From: SZUA-309 sp050185825
Lineage (GTDB): Bacteria > Pseudomonadota > Gammaproteobacteria > Pseudomonadales > Azotimanducaceae
Assembly (NCBI GenBank): GCA_050185825.1
Contig: JBFWZA010000001.1
Coordinates: 1-64,000 of the forward strand
Direction of reading: 5' to 3'
Length of the DNA stretch: 64,000 nucleotides
Shown here: positions 6,984 through 15,835 of the stretch, piece by piece
How positions within the stretch are numbered: position 1 is the first letter of the stretch
How the letters are laid out: the number at the start of each line of letters is the position of its first letter
Translations under genes and position numbers: made by a program
The notes under the pieces: generated by a model
The model's database searches: none
Seen by the model: the letters and a program-made list of their open reading frames with translations, nothing else
Told to the model about the DNA's origin: nothing

Positions 6984-8354
6984 ATGAACAGCCACTTCCA
7001 TCCGGAGCTCATTCGCGCCTACGACGTGAATGGGCCGCGCTATACGTCTTACCCGACGGCCAATCTGTTTTCCGAGGATCTGGACCGGCATGCCCTGCTC
7101 CGGGCGCTGGACGATCTGCCCCCGGAGAGCGCGCTTTCTCTGTACCTGCACGTGCCGTTCTGCGCCACCATCTGCTACTACTGCGCGTGCAACAAGATCG
7201 TTACCAACAACCGGAAGCACGCCATCGCCTATCTGGATCGGCTGCACCACGAGATCGGCATGCTGGAGTCCCACCTGCCGCCAGCGCACACCGTGGAGCA
7301 GCTCCATTTCGGCGGTGGCACGCCCACCTACCTGACGGACGAGCAGCTGAGTGGCCTGTTCACCCGGCTGCGTCGCACGTTCAACCTGGCAAGCGGCGAT
7401 CGGCGGGATTTCTCCATCGAGATCGACCCGCGCACGGTGGATCCGGGGCGGATCGCCTTCCTGACATCGCTCGGCATCAACCGGATGAGCCTCGGTATTC
7501 AGGATTTCGATCCGGACGTGCAGCTTGCCGTGAACCGGCTGCAGAGCGAGACCGATACGGCAGCGATCATCGAGGCGGCGCGGGACAACGGCGTCCGCTC
7601 CCTGTCCGTCGACCTGATCTACGGCCTGCCGCTGCAGAACGTCTCTCGTTTCGGCCGGACGCTGGCCCGCATCGTGGGCCTGTCGCCGGACCGGATCTCC
7701 CTGTACAGCTATGCCCACCTCCCGGCAAGGTTCAAGACCCAGCGGCAGATCCGCACGGAAGATCTGCCCGACGCGGAAACCAAGCTCGCCCTGCTGGGCC
7801 TCGCGGTGGAAACGCTCACCGATGCGGGCTACGTGCACATCGGCATGGATCACTTCGCCAGACCCGGGGACGAGCTGGTGACGGCTCAGCAGCACGGCGG
7901 TCTGCATCGGAACTTTCAGGGATACACCACCCACGGGCACTGCGAGCTGATCGGGCTCGGGATCAGTGCCATCAGCAGCGTCGGCAACCTCTACTGTCAG
8001 AACGCGAAGACGCTCGAGAGCTACTACCAGGCCATCGATGCCGGTGAGCCCGCCCTCGAGCGGGGGCTCCGGCTCAGCCGGGACGACGAGATGGTCCGGG
8101 ACCTGATCGGCCGCCTGATGTGCCACTTCGAGCTGGACATCGGCGCCTTCGAAGCCGAGTGGTCCGTGAGCCTCCGCGCCGCCTTTCCCGACGCCTGGCC
8201 GCGACTCGCGCAGCTCTCAGCGGACGGTCTGGTGCGGCTGGCCGACGGCAGGCTGCGGGTGACGGAGGAAGGGCGCTACCTGATCCGCAACGTGGCGATG
8301 GTGTTCGATCGCTATCTGCCCACCCGGACCACGGGCTTCTCCAGAGCGATCTGA
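6984..8354 (+). CDS. hemN: oxygen-independent coproporphyrinogen III oxidase
   Basis: 456-residue radical SAM enzyme that converts coproporphyrinogen III to protoporphyrinogen IX without oxygen, supplying heme under anoxia. The cluster motif CX3CX2C with the extra Cys typical of HemN is C60-ATI-C64-YY-C67-A-C69, preceded by YLHVPF. GGGTPTYL (SAM binding) follows. N-terminal RYDxNGPRYTSYPTA-type sequence and full length match HemN rather than the shorter HemW. It follows the FNR gene by 24 bp and probably shares its transcript. Confidence 0.95.
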   Translation: MNSHFHPELIRAYDVNGPRYTSYPTANLFSEDLDRHALLRALDDLPPESALSLYLHVPFCATICYYCACNKIVTNNRKHAIAYLDRLHHEIGMLESHLPPAHTVEQLHFGGGTPTYLTDEQLSGLFTRLRRTFNLASGDRRDFSIEIDPRTVDPGRIAFLTSLGINRMSLGIQDFDPDVQLAVNRLQSETDTAAIIEAARDNGVRSLSVDLIYGLPLQNVSRFGRTLARIVGLSPDRISLYSYAHLPARFKTQRQIRTEDLPDAETKLALLGLAVETLTDAGYVHIGMDHFARPGDELVTAQQHGGLHRNFQGYTTHGHCELIGLGISAISSVGNLYCQNAKTLESYYQAIDAGEPALERGLRLSRDDEMVRDLIGRLMCHFELDIGAFEAEWSVSLRAAFPDAWPRLAQLSADGLVRLADGRLRVTEEGRYLIRNVAMVFDRYLPTRTTGFSRAI

Positions 8355-8362
8355 ACTGCCGC

Positions 8363-8581
8363 TCAGCGGGAGCGCAGGAACTGGGTGTCGATGTTGCCGT
8401 CCACCTCGCCGAGCTCGTAGAGCAGCGCGTCGCGAACCGCCTTCCGGCCCGCCTCCGTCCGATAGGCATCGACGGTGGACACGATCAGCGCCAGCAGCAT
8501 TTCCTCCCGGCTGAGGCCTTCACCGGTGCCTGCTGCGACGGCCTGCTCGATGGCGGTCTTGGCGTGTGCGTACTTGCTCAT
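8363..8581 (-). CDS. small protein of unknown function
   Basis: A 72-residue predicted helical protein, not recognised. Its ATG overlaps the stop of the hemerythrin gene by 4 bp, so it is the second gene of that pair and probably coexpressed. It converges on hemN with an 8 bp gap. No Cys, no signal peptide, no membrane segment. Confidence 0.65.
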   Translation of the reverse strand: MSKYAHAKTAIEQAVAAGTGEGLSREEMLLALIVSTVDAYRTEAGRKAVRDALLYELGEVDGNIDTQFLRSR

Positions 8582-9099
8582 CTCGACTCCTCGTCACCCT
8601 GTGCGAACGGTGCCTCCTGAAGGATTCCGGTGAGCACGTTCCAGTCTCTGTTGTCCAGCGCCCCTTCCAGCAGGGGGAAGAGGTGCGATTCCTCGAAGCG
8701 CATGTGTCGCCGCTGCAGCGCCACGTATTCTGCCAGGGACTCCCGGAAATCCCCGGGATCCACCGGCCGCCCTGCCTGCGCTTCCCGTACCTGCCGGGTA
8801 AGGGCTTCTGTCAGCGCCTTGATTTCCCGGTGCTGGCCCAGATTGCGGAACACCAGGTGCCGCTCCGTCGGTGTCAGACCCTTGTTGACCACCAGATCGA
8901 ACAGCCTGTCTTCGAGCGGATGGTGCACCCGGTCCGCGAAGTATTCCAGAAAGGAGAGCAGATCGGCCAGCTGGGCCCAGTCGGGCTGTGCCTCCAGCGT
9001 GTCGACCAGCGCTTCCAGCGCGCGAACCACGCCGGCAATCTTCGCGTGATCTCCGCCCAGCCGCTCGATGAGTATCGGTGGAAGCCCGGTAGAGACCAA
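8578..9099 (-). CDS. hemerythrin HHE-domain protein
   Basis: 173 residues with the hemerythrin ligand pattern: H near residue 18 (GGDHAKI), H-H-P-x-E-D (about 59-63), H in GQHREI, and R-H-M-R-F-E-E-S-H-L-F-P (about 129-140). The four-helix bundle should hold a non-heme diiron centre that binds oxygen or NO. Lies in the Usp island, 11 bp downstream of a Usp gene on the same strand, which places it with oxygen-handling proteins. It could be a sensor, a store or an iron-centre protector; the sequence does not decide. Confidence 0.88.
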   Translation of the reverse strand: MVSTGLPPILIERLGGDHAKIAGVVRALEALVDTLEAQPDWAQLADLLSFLEYFADRVHHPLEDRLFDLVVNKGLTPTERHLVFRNLGQHREIKALTEALTRQVREAQAGRPVDPGDFRESLAEYVALQRRHMRFEESHLFPLLEGALDNRDWNVLTGILQEAPFAQGDEESR

Positions 9100-9110
9100 T
9101 GCGCCCCCGA

Positions 9111-9557
9111 TCAGTCGTACTGCAGCCGCACCGCCAGGACGTTGCAGCCCGCGTCGTGAAGTACCGCGTTGGCCGTCGAACCCAGCAGGAGGCTGAATCC
9201 GTGGCGGCCATGGCTGCCGATCACGATGAGATCCGCCTTCGTGCTGGCGGCGAGCTCGCGGATGGTCAGTCCCGGCGCGCCCAGCTCCACGTGAACATCG
9301 GCCGGATCGATACCGTAGGCCTCCGCCAGCGTCTCGAGCTGCCGGCGTGCCTGCACCACCGCTTCCTGCTCGAAGGAAATGGTTCCGGAGGCTATGGGTG
9401 CCATGTCGAGCCCGCCGTATACCTGGCTCAGCGGTTTTACGACCGTGACCAGATGCAGTCTGGCATTGGTCCGGCTCGCAACCGCTTTCGCCGCATCCAG
9501 GACTTCACTGGATTGTTCCGACAGATCGACCGCAATGAGAATGTTGGAATACGCCAC
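9111..9557 (-). CDS. universal stress protein, single domain
   Basis: 148-residue UspA fold. The ATP-binding loop is intact: VIGSHGRHGFSLLLGST near the C-terminus (G-x2-G-x9-G-S/T type). Close to the Usp at 16845, sharing SQVYGGLDMA-like sequence near residue 45-60, so the two look like paralogues. First gene of a leftward group with the hemerythrin and the 72-residue protein. The divergent intergenic region to the zinc-finger gene at 9771 carries one copy of the island motif (9698-9716). Confidence 0.93.
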   Translation of the reverse strand: MAYSNILIAVDLSEQSSEVLDAAKAVASRTNARLHLVTVVKPLSQVYGGLDMAPIASGTISFEQEAVVQARRQLETLAEAYGIDPADVHVELGAPGLTIRELAASTKADLIVIGSHGRHGFSLLLGSTANAVLHDAGCNVLAVRLQYD

Positions 9558-9697
9558 GTCGCTTGTGCCTTAAGCAGTCAGGGTCCGATCTAGTATCATG
9601 AAAGCCGATCGTTCGAGCGAGCCCGGACGTACGGACAGTGATCCGAATGTAGAGGTTTCGAGCAGGGCCGCTCAATTCGTGGAAGACCGGCAGTCGT

Positions 9698-9716
9698 CTT
9701 CGGGAAACCCCTAGAG
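9698..9716 (+). promoter_or_regulatory. island motif, copy A (putative LuxR/FixJ-type operator)
   Basis: CTTCGGGAAACCCCTAGAG, matching copies B and C at 17368 and 17403 except for a one-base insertion. It lies between the divergent Usp gene (start 9557) and the DksA-like gene (start 9771), 55 bp before the latter. The role as operator is inferred from its recurrence only. Confidence 0.5.
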
Positions 9717-9770
9717 ACACGCCGGCTGGCGACGGGGATTAATCCAACAGCAGCACGAGGTGAACCAGAC

Positions 9771-10115
9771 ATGCCCGACATCGACGCCGCCCGCAACGAA
9801 CTGTCCACCCGCAGGAAGGAGCTGCTGGCCCGCCAGGCCCGGGTTTCCCGGCACACCCGCCACCGCGAGGACCCGCTGCCGCAGGACTTCGCCGAGCAGG
9901 CCGTGGAGCTGGAGAACGGCGAGACGCTGGTCGCGCTCGACCAGGAGCTTACCCAGGAGCTCCGGAAGATCGATCGTGCCCTCGCCCGCATCGATGAGGG
10001 CACCTATCCCGACTGCGAATCGTGTGGCGAGCCCATCGGCGAGGAGCGCCTGCGCGCCCTTCCCTACAGCGTGCTCTGCATCGACTGCGCTGAGGACGCG
10101 GATCAGCGGAGCTGA
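9771..10115 (+). CDS. DksA/TraR-family C4 zinc-finger protein
   Basis: 114 residues: an N-terminal helical hairpin (about 1-78) and a C-terminal zinc finger C-x2-C-x17-C-x2-C (CESCGE ... LCIDC). This is the DksA/TraR fold, expected to enter the RNA polymerase secondary channel and tune initiation together with ppGpp. It is shorter than DksA proper (about 150) and sits in a stress-protein island, so it is likely a condition-specific paralogue. Ribosome site GAGGTGAA lies a few bases ahead of ATG 9771. Followed by a cytochrome gene after 4 bp. Confidence 0.87.
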   Translation: MPDIDAARNELSTRRKELLARQARVSRHTRHREDPLPQDFAEQAVELENGETLVALDQELTQELRKIDRALARIDEGTYPDCESCGEPIGEERLRALPYSVLCIDCAEDADQRS

Positions 10116-10119
10116 CCCC

Positions 10120-10527
10120 ATGACAGCAACCGCAAAAATACGGCCCGTCATGCTCCTGTTGCTGACGCTCTGGGCGGGCACCGCGCTGGCCGACCCCTAC
10201 GACGGCGCCGAGCTCTACGCCATGAACTGCTCCAACTGCCACGGGGTGTACGGCGAAGGCGACGGCGTCGTCACGCCCGACCTGTCGACGGTGATGCTCG
10301 ACCTGCGCTACCTCAGCGAGCGCAATGGCGGCACCTTTCCCACCGACTTCGTGACGGACATCATCGACGGCCGTGAGGTCCGCGCGGCGCACGGTCCGGT
10401 CGGCATGCCCGTCTGGGGGGCGGAGTTCACCAGGAGCGAGGGGCTCGGTGAAGACGCCCAGGCCAGGGTGGACGAGAAGATCGCGGCCATTGCCCGCTTC
10501 CTGGAAACGATGCAGATCGTCGAGTAA
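10120..10527 (+). CDS. periplasmic monoheme c-type cytochrome
   Basis: 135 residues with a Sec signal peptide (hydrophobic MLLLLTLWAGTALA, cleavage after about residue 24) and one heme site C37-S-N-C40-H41. A Met-rich segment GPVGMPVWG at about 88 provides the likely sixth ligand. Class I cytochrome c of the small electron-carrier type. The gene begins 4 bp after the zinc-finger stop, so the two are cotranscribed. It may donate to the cbb3 oxidase encoded 11 kb downstream; that is inference. Confidence 0.87.
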   Translation: MTATAKIRPVMLLLLTLWAGTALADPYDGAELYAMNCSNCHGVYGEGDGVVTPDLSTVMLDLRYLSERNGGTFPTDFVTDIIDGREVRAAHGPVGMPVWGAEFTRSEGLGEDAQARVDEKIAAIARFLETMQIVE

Positions 10528-10531
10528 CGAA

Positions 10532-10554
10532 GCACCGGGGCGTGTCCCCGGTGC
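10532..10554. terminator. hairpin between convergent genes
   Basis: Perfect 9-bp stem GCACCGGGG / CCCCGGTGC with a 5-nt loop, in the 30-bp gap between the convergent cytochrome and Usp genes. No U-tract follows on either strand, so termination is likely but not certain. Confidence 0.55.
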
Positions 10555-10557
10555 CGG

Positions 10558-11457
10558 TCAGGGATGGACCACGAGCAGGTCCACGGGTGAGCGCTCCAGA
10601 ATCTTCTCCGCCGAGTTGCCCAGCATCCGGGCCCCGATCCCACGCCGCGCGGCGCTGCCCACCACCACCAGACCCGCTCCGGTCTTCCTGGCGCTGGCCG
10701 CCACCATGTGGCCGACTTTGCCGGCTGGCCGGTGCACCCGATTCTTCGGGATGTGGTAGGGCGCGAGCATCGCGTTGAGGAAGTCCTGAGTGGCCGCCAT
10801 CGCCTCACGGCGCACCTTGCGGGAATCGATCATCTCCAGGTCGCTCAGCACCTCGGAGAACTCGATCACGGCCACGCAGTGCAGCTTGCCGCCCCGGATG
10901 TCCGCGAAGCGGGCAGCGGCATCCAGCACCTTCAGGTTCAGCATCTGATGAGTACGGTCGGTATTGCGCAGATCGACCGTCGCGATCACGTCGTTGGCGG
11001 CTGTCTTCTGGCGCCGCCGGGCAGGACGCGAGCCGACCAGCAGCAGGGGAGCCGGACAGGACCGGATGAGCGCCCAGTCGAGCGGCGTGTGCAGCAGGGT
11101 CTTGGTCTTGTGCACGGATTTCAGCACCAGATCCGAAGCACCGCACTCCGCCACCACCCAGGCGGCAATGTCGCTCGTCCACACCACCTCGATGCTGATC
11201 GATGCGCCGGCGAGCTTTCTGTCCAGCACCAGGTTCCTGAGCCAGGACTCGCGGGTGCGGATGATCTCCTTCTTCAGCGCCCGGCGCTGATGGGCGTCGA
11301 AGACCTCCTTCTGTTCCGCCATGGCCAGCCACACGAAGGAGACCAGCCGGAGATGGGTGGCCGGTCGGGCCGCCATCAGCCGGCAGGCCTCGTCCAGCGC
11401 CGTCTGCTCGTGCTTGGGCTTGTCGAGAATGACCAGAATGGAACTCGGCGCCTTCAC
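10558..11457 (-). CDS. universal stress protein, tandem two-domain
   Basis: 299 residues forming two Usp domains (about 1-150 and 155-299), the UspE arrangement. The second domain ends VVVGSAARRGIGARMLGNS, a variant of the ATP loop with Ala and Asn replacing the usual Gly and Ser positions; the first domain has no clear loop. Nucleotide binding may therefore be weaker. Follows a second tandem Usp gene (11515) by 57 bp on the same strand, and its ribosome site GTAAGGAGGATCC is strong. Usp tandem proteins are typical of growth arrest and oxygen limitation responses. Confidence 0.9.
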   Translation of the reverse strand: MKAPSSILVILDKPKHEQTALDEACRLMAARPATHLRLVSFVWLAMAEQKEVFDAHQRRALKKEIIRTRESWLRNLVLDRKLAGASISIEVVWTSDIAAWVVAECGASDLVLKSVHKTKTLLHTPLDWALIRSCPAPLLLVGSRPARRRQKTAANDVIATVDLRNTDRTHQMLNLKVLDAAARFADIRGGKLHCVAVIEFSEVLSDLEMIDSRKVRREAMAATQDFLNAMLAPYHIPKNRVHRPAGKVGHMVAASARKTGAGLVVVGSAARRGIGARMLGNSAEKILERSPVDLLVVHP

Positions 11458-11514
11458 GGATCCTCCTTACGTTTGTGGACTGTCGTTCGTGGACTGACGT
11501 TGTTCGATCTACGC

Positions 11515-12447
11515 TTACGGTGCGGCGTGCACCGTGACCACGTCGCAGTCGACGGCGTGGAGGATACGTTCCGACGTGTTGCCGAGCAAAACCCCCCGCA
11601 CGCCCTCGCGTGCGTGCGTGCCCACCACCAGCAGGGCCGCTTCGCATTCCTCCGCGATCCGGGCGAGCACCGGCGCCGTCTGCCCTTCCTCGAGCAGCAG
11701 GTGCCGGTAGGAAACGCCCGTCGCTCTGGCCAGCTCGTCCATGCGCAGCCTGGCGTCCTCCTCCACGGCCGCCTTGATCTCGGCGTAGCTCTTGATCGCG
11801 CCGAGCTCACCGACCCAGGGCTCGAAGAGCGGGTAGGCATAGACCACGTCCAGCTCGCCCCCGATCCGCTTCGCGAGGCCGGCTGCCTGCAGGAGCACAT
11901 TCCGATTGAGGCTCTCGTGGCTGTCGTCGAAGACGTCGAGCGCGCCGAGCACGACGGGTTCCTCGGGCCAGGACGCCGCCCTGGCGAGCATCACCGGCAC
12001 CTCGGCGTGGCGCAGCAGGTTCCACTCGTCGGGCGTGCGCACGACGCTGGCCACCCGCTCGCCCAGACTCCCCTGCTCGCCGCTGGCCCGCAGGATCAGA
12101 TCGGCGGCGGCATCCTTCGCGGCATGCAGCGCGCCTTCCCAGGTGCGGGCATTCCACAGGGTCGCCGACTCGAGGTGCCGGAAGCGGCCACGCACCTTCT
12201 CGAGCTGGTCTTCGAGCTGCGCCTCGGCGGACTGCAGGATGAAGGTTTTGAGCCTGGCCGAGTCCTCGATCGCCGACGTGCTGATCTCGGCGACCCCTTC
12301 ATAGATCACGTGCACGACGTGCACGCGGGTCTGCCCGTCTGCCAGACGCTCCGCCTTTTCCATCAGGTAGGGAATGGACAGAGCGTCGTCGACGACGACC
12401 AGCAGATTGGCGATGGCATGGCCACGTTGGCCTTGACCGGCAGGCAT
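11515..12447 (-). CDS. universal stress protein, tandem two-domain
   Basis: 310 residues, two Usp domains (about 1-150, 160-310). The C-terminal loop is VVGTHAREGVRGVLLGNTSERIL. ATG 12447 was chosen because GAGGGGGTG lies just upstream; a TTG at 12483 would add 12 residues without a ribosome site. It is divergent from the tandem Usp at 12611 and probably shares the promoter region between them, which holds a weak version of the island motif around 12514-12527. Confidence 0.9.
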   Translation of the reverse strand: MPAGQGQRGHAIANLLVVVDDALSIPYLMEKAERLADGQTRVHVVHVIYEGVAEISTSAIEDSARLKTFILQSAEAQLEDQLEKVRGRFRHLESATLWNARTWEGALHAAKDAAADLILRASGEQGSLGERVASVVRTPDEWNLLRHAEVPVMLARAASWPEEPVVLGALDVFDDSHESLNRNVLLQAAGLAKRIGGELDVVYAYPLFEPWVGELGAIKSYAEIKAAVEEDARLRMDELARATGVSYRHLLLEEGQTAPVLARIAEECEAALLVVGTHAREGVRGVLLGNTSERILHAVDCDVVTVHAAP

Positions 12448-12610
12448 AAGCACCCCCTCGAGCGTTCGGGACTCAAAACCCAAGCGTAGCCCAAAACCGC
12501 TACCCGCGCGTTGCGGAATCTACCTAGCAGCCTGTGCCGCACACGCGCCCGCGCGAATCCGCTAACATGACCCGTGAGTCGCGCTGGTTGGCTTGGCAGG
12601 TGAGGACGGC

Positions 12611-13525
12611 ATGAGTACGCACAGGAAACCCATCCTGAACAGGGTCATGGTGGCGAGCGACACGCTGGACGGCATGGACGTTGCTCTGCAGAAGGCGGCC
12701 ATGATCGAGCACTACAGCGGCGCCGGCATTCAGGTCGTGGAGGTGATCTACGACACCATCGCCGAGGAGCCCGCCAGGGTGCTGCCGGCAGCCGATCGCG
12801 CCAACCTGATCGAGAATCTCAAGGCCGCGGAACGCAACGCGCTGAAACGTCTCGTCGAGCCCTATCGGGACAGGGTGGCCGATCTGGAAACCCGTGTGAT
12901 CTGGCACAAGAATCCGGCGGCCGGCATCTGCGAGGCGCTTACCGGTGTCGACTTCCTCATCAAACCCATCGCCCGCCATCACACGATCCTCGATCGTCTG
13001 CACGCGCCGCTGGACTTCACACTCACCCGCGAGGCGCCCTGCCCCGTGCTGATCTCCAAGGAGCCCTGGCAGGACGTGCACACGGTGCTCGCCGCCCTGG
13101 ACGCGGGTGACGAGTCCCACCAGGCGCTCAACCGCACCATACTCGCCACCGCGATAGAGCTCTCGCTCATCCTCGGCTGCGAGCTGGACGTGGTCTGCGC
13201 CTATCCGAGCCTCGGTCAGTCGGTGACGGAGCTGCAGGTGGCCATGGACTACGAGGGGATCAAGCAGGACATGCGTGAGGCCCGGACGGCCCACATCGAC
13301 GAGCTGATCCGGGAGCTCGAAGCAAAGGTGCGCAAGGTTCACCTGCTGGAAGGCAGCGCCCGGGATGCGATTCCCGATCTCGCCAACGAGATGGGGGCCG
13401 TGCTGACGGTGCTCGGCACCGCCGCCCGGCGTGGTCTGTCTCAGCTTCTGCTCGGCAACACCTCGGAAGCCATCATCGGCGCACTGAAAGGCGACCTGGT
13501 CACCGTCCGCGAGCCGGCGCCCTGA
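12611..13525 (+). CDS. universal stress protein, tandem two-domain
   Basis: 304 residues, two Usp domains. The second ends VLGTAARRGLSQLLLGNTSEAII. The ATG at 12611 follows GGTGAGGACGGC; an upstream TTG at 12593 is less likely. Similar in length and domain order to the products of 10558 and 11515, so three tandem Usp genes lie within 3 kb, probably from duplication. It converges on the slipin gene after 18 bp. Confidence 0.9.
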   Translation: MSTHRKPILNRVMVASDTLDGMDVALQKAAMIEHYSGAGIQVVEVIYDTIAEEPARVLPAADRANLIENLKAAERNALKRLVEPYRDRVADLETRVIWHKNPAAGICEALTGVDFLIKPIARHHTILDRLHAPLDFTLTREAPCPVLISKEPWQDVHTVLAALDAGDESHQALNRTILATAIELSLILGCELDVVCAYPSLGQSVTELQVAMDYEGIKQDMREARTAHIDELIRELEAKVRKVHLLEGSARDAIPDLANEMGAVLTVLGTAARRGLSQLLLGNTSEAIIGALKGDLVTVREPAP

Positions 13526-13543
13526 GCCGGCACTCGCTGAGCG

Positions 13544-14314
13544 TCAGTCCCGCCCACCACCGGTGCCGGACTCCGCGATCCGGCGCACGGTGTCCATGAG
13601 CGAGACCGGCAGCGGAAAGACGATGGTCGAGCTCTTCTCGCCGGCGATCTCCGTCAGCGTCTGCAGGTAACGCAGCTGAATCGCCTCGGGCTGGGTCGCC
13701 AGTGCGGTGGCGGCCTCCACCAGCTTCTCCGCAGCCTGCTGCTCCCCTTCCGCGTGGATGACCTTGGCCCGCCGTTCCCGTTCCGCTTCGGCCTGTCTGG
13801 CGATGGCGCGGATCATGCTCTCGTCGATATCCACGTGCTTGATCTCCACGTTGGCCACCTTGATGCCCCACTGATCCGTCTGCTTGTCGAGGATGGCCTG
13901 GATATCGTTGTTCAGCTTTTCCCGTTCCGCGAGCAGCTCGTCCAGTTCGTGCTGGCCGAGTACCGAACGCAAGGTCGTCTGCGCGAGCTGGCCCGTTGCC
14001 TCCATGTAGTTCTCGACATTGATGATGCTCCGCTCCGGGTCCACCACCCGGAAGTACAGCACGGCGTTGACCTTCACGGACACGTTGTCGCGGGTGATGA
14101 GGTCCTGGGTCGGCACGTCCAGCACCATGGTCCTGAGATCCACCCGCACCATCTGCTGGACGATGGGGATGATGAGGATCAGTCCGGGCCCTTTCACCTT
14201 GTAGAACCGGCCGAGCATGAAGACCACGCCCCGCTCGTACTCCCTGAGCACGCGGAACGCGGACAGCAGCAGGCCGCCCAGCACCGTAAAGACGATGACG
14301 CTGAAGATTTCCAT
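13544..14314 (-). CDS. slipin, SPFH/band-7 membrane protein
   Basis: 256 residues: one N-terminal membrane helix (about 3-20), then the band-7/SPFH domain (REYERGVVFMLGRFYKVKGPG onward), a charged coiled coil around 175-215 and a tail. Family members oligomerise in membrane microdomains. The partner NfeD protease gene lies 15 bp upstream on the same strand; slipin-NfeD pairs are widely conserved, and in Pyrococcus the protease cleaves the slipin. Probable role is membrane quality control or stress response. Confidence 0.92.
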   Translation of the reverse strand: MEIFSVIVFTVLGGLLLSAFRVLREYERGVVFMLGRFYKVKGPGLILIIPIVQQMVRVDLRTMVLDVPTQDLITRDNVSVKVNAVLYFRVVDPERSIINVENYMEATGQLAQTTLRSVLGQHELDELLAEREKLNNDIQAILDKQTDQWGIKVANVEIKHVDIDESMIRAIARQAEAERERRAKVIHAEGEQQAAEKLVEAATALATQPEAIQLRYLQTLTEIAGEKSSTIVFPLPVSLMDTVRRIAESGTGGGRD

Positions 14315-14329
14315 GCTCCGACTCCTCCT

Positions 14330-15826
14330 CTATCTGCCGTTCGGCTGTTCAGACCCGCCCTGCGCGGCATCGACCACCAGAACAAGGCCGTCCACGTCCG
14401 TGACCGTGGCCCGGCTGCCGGCGGCAAGCGCCTGCTCCGAGCGGGCCTGCCAAGTCTCGCCGAAGGCGTGCACCCTGCCCGCTCCGGGAAACCCCTCCAG
14501 CACTTCCACCTCTGCCCCGAGCATGGCTTCGCGCCCCGTTCGAACCCGGGAAGCCCGTGCTCTGACCGCCGCACCCACCGCAAACAGGGTAATCGCGGCG
14601 GTGCTCGCCGCGAAGGCCGCGATCACCGCCAGCGGCAGGCCGAACTCCGGCGCTTCCGTGTCCATCAGCATGAGCGAGCCCATGACGAACGCCACCAGAC
14701 CGGCGACGCCGAGCGCACCCATGGTCGGCGTGAACACCTCGGCGATCATCATGCCGATACCGACCACGATGAGGGCGAGACCCGCATAGTTCACGGGCAG
14801 CATCTGCAGCCCGTAGGCGCCGAGCAGCAGGCAGACGATGCCGATCACGGACGGGAAGATCATCCCCGGGTTGTAGAACTCGAGGATGAGCCCGTAGATG
14901 CCGAAGATGAGCAGGCCGTAGGCGATGGTGGGATCGGTGATCAGCGTCAGCAGCTCGTGCTTCCAGTCCACCTCCACCCGGTGCACCCCCGCGCCTTGGG
15001 TGCGCAGGGTGACGACCCCGGACGCCAGAGACACCTCCCAGCCGTCAACCGCCTCGAGCAGCGCCGTCAGGTCGTCCGCCAGCAGATCGATCACGTTGGC
15101 TTCGAGCGCCTCGGAGGCGCGGATGTTGGCGCCGTGCCGCACCGTCTCCTGTGCCCACTCGATGTTCCGTCCGCGGAGCTCGGCGAGCCCCTGCAGGTAG
15201 GCCACCGCGTCGTTCACCACCTTCCTCGTCATGGCGTCCTGGGGTGCAGGCACGGCGTCGCCGTCCTCCCCGTCCGGTTGCCGCGCCGGTGCCGGTACCG
15301 GCGGGGTCGGCGCGATGCTCACCGGGGTGGACGAGCCGATGTTGGTGGCCGGTGCCATGGCGGCGATGTGGCTGGCATAGGCAATGTACGTGCCGGCGCT
15401 GGCGGCACGGGCGCCGTTCGGTGACACGAAGGTGATCACCGGCAGGGGGGCCGCGAGGATCGCCTGGACCAGCTCCCGCATGGACTTGTCCAGACCGCCC
15501 GGCGTGTCCATCCGGATCACCAGCGCCTGGGCATCCGCCTCGGCGGCTTCGTCGATGGAGCGGATGATGAGGTCGGAAGTGGCGGGACCCAGCGCACCGT
15601 CGAGATCCACTACCCAGACCGTCCTTCCGCGGCGCTGACGGGCGGCATCCGGATCGGTGGCCGGCAAGTCGGCTGCGGCGGGCTCGCTGACCGACGGCGA
15701 CTCTCCCGGGCCGCCGCCCGCCTCCGGCGCAGACTCACCGACCGCCGGGACCACCCACGCCGCGACTGCCGCCAGCCCCCCCGCCGCCACCAGTCGCTTC
15801 AGCAGTCGCTTCAGCACGTCGTTCAT
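14330..15826 (-). CDS. NfeD-family membrane-bound serine protease
   Basis: 498 residues: N-terminal membrane anchor, ClpP/crotonase-like protease domain (about 65-300) with RMDTPGGLDKSMRELVQAI and the serine segment NGARAASAGTYIAYAS followed by PATNIGSSTPV, then four or five membrane helices (about 305-430) and a C-terminal OB-fold NfeD domain. The long form is complete, with the Ser-Lys dyad segment intact. Residues 225-245 form a low-complexity Pro/Ala linker. Paired with the slipin at 13544. Confidence 0.9.
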   Translation of the reverse strand: MNDVLKRLLKRLVAAGGLAAVAAWVVPAVGESAPEAGGGPGESPSVSEPAAADLPATDPDAARQRRGRTVWVVDLDGALGPATSDLIIRSIDEAAEADAQALVIRMDTPGGLDKSMRELVQAILAAPLPVITFVSPNGARAASAGTYIAYASHIAAMAPATNIGSSTPVSIAPTPPVPAPARQPDGEDGDAVPAPQDAMTRKVVNDAVAYLQGLAELRGRNIEWAQETVRHGANIRASEALEANVIDLLADDLTALLEAVDGWEVSLASGVVTLRTQGAGVHRVEVDWKHELLTLITDPTIAYGLLIFGIYGLILEFYNPGMIFPSVIGIVCLLLGAYGLQMLPVNYAGLALIVVGIGMMIAEVFTPTMGALGVAGLVAFVMGSLMLMDTEAPEFGLPLAVIAAFAASTAAITLFAVGAAVRARASRVRTGREAMLGAEVEVLEGFPGAGRVHAFGETWQARSEQALAAGSRATVTDVDGLVLVVDAAQGGSEQPNGR

Positions 15827-15835
15827 GCCCTCACG

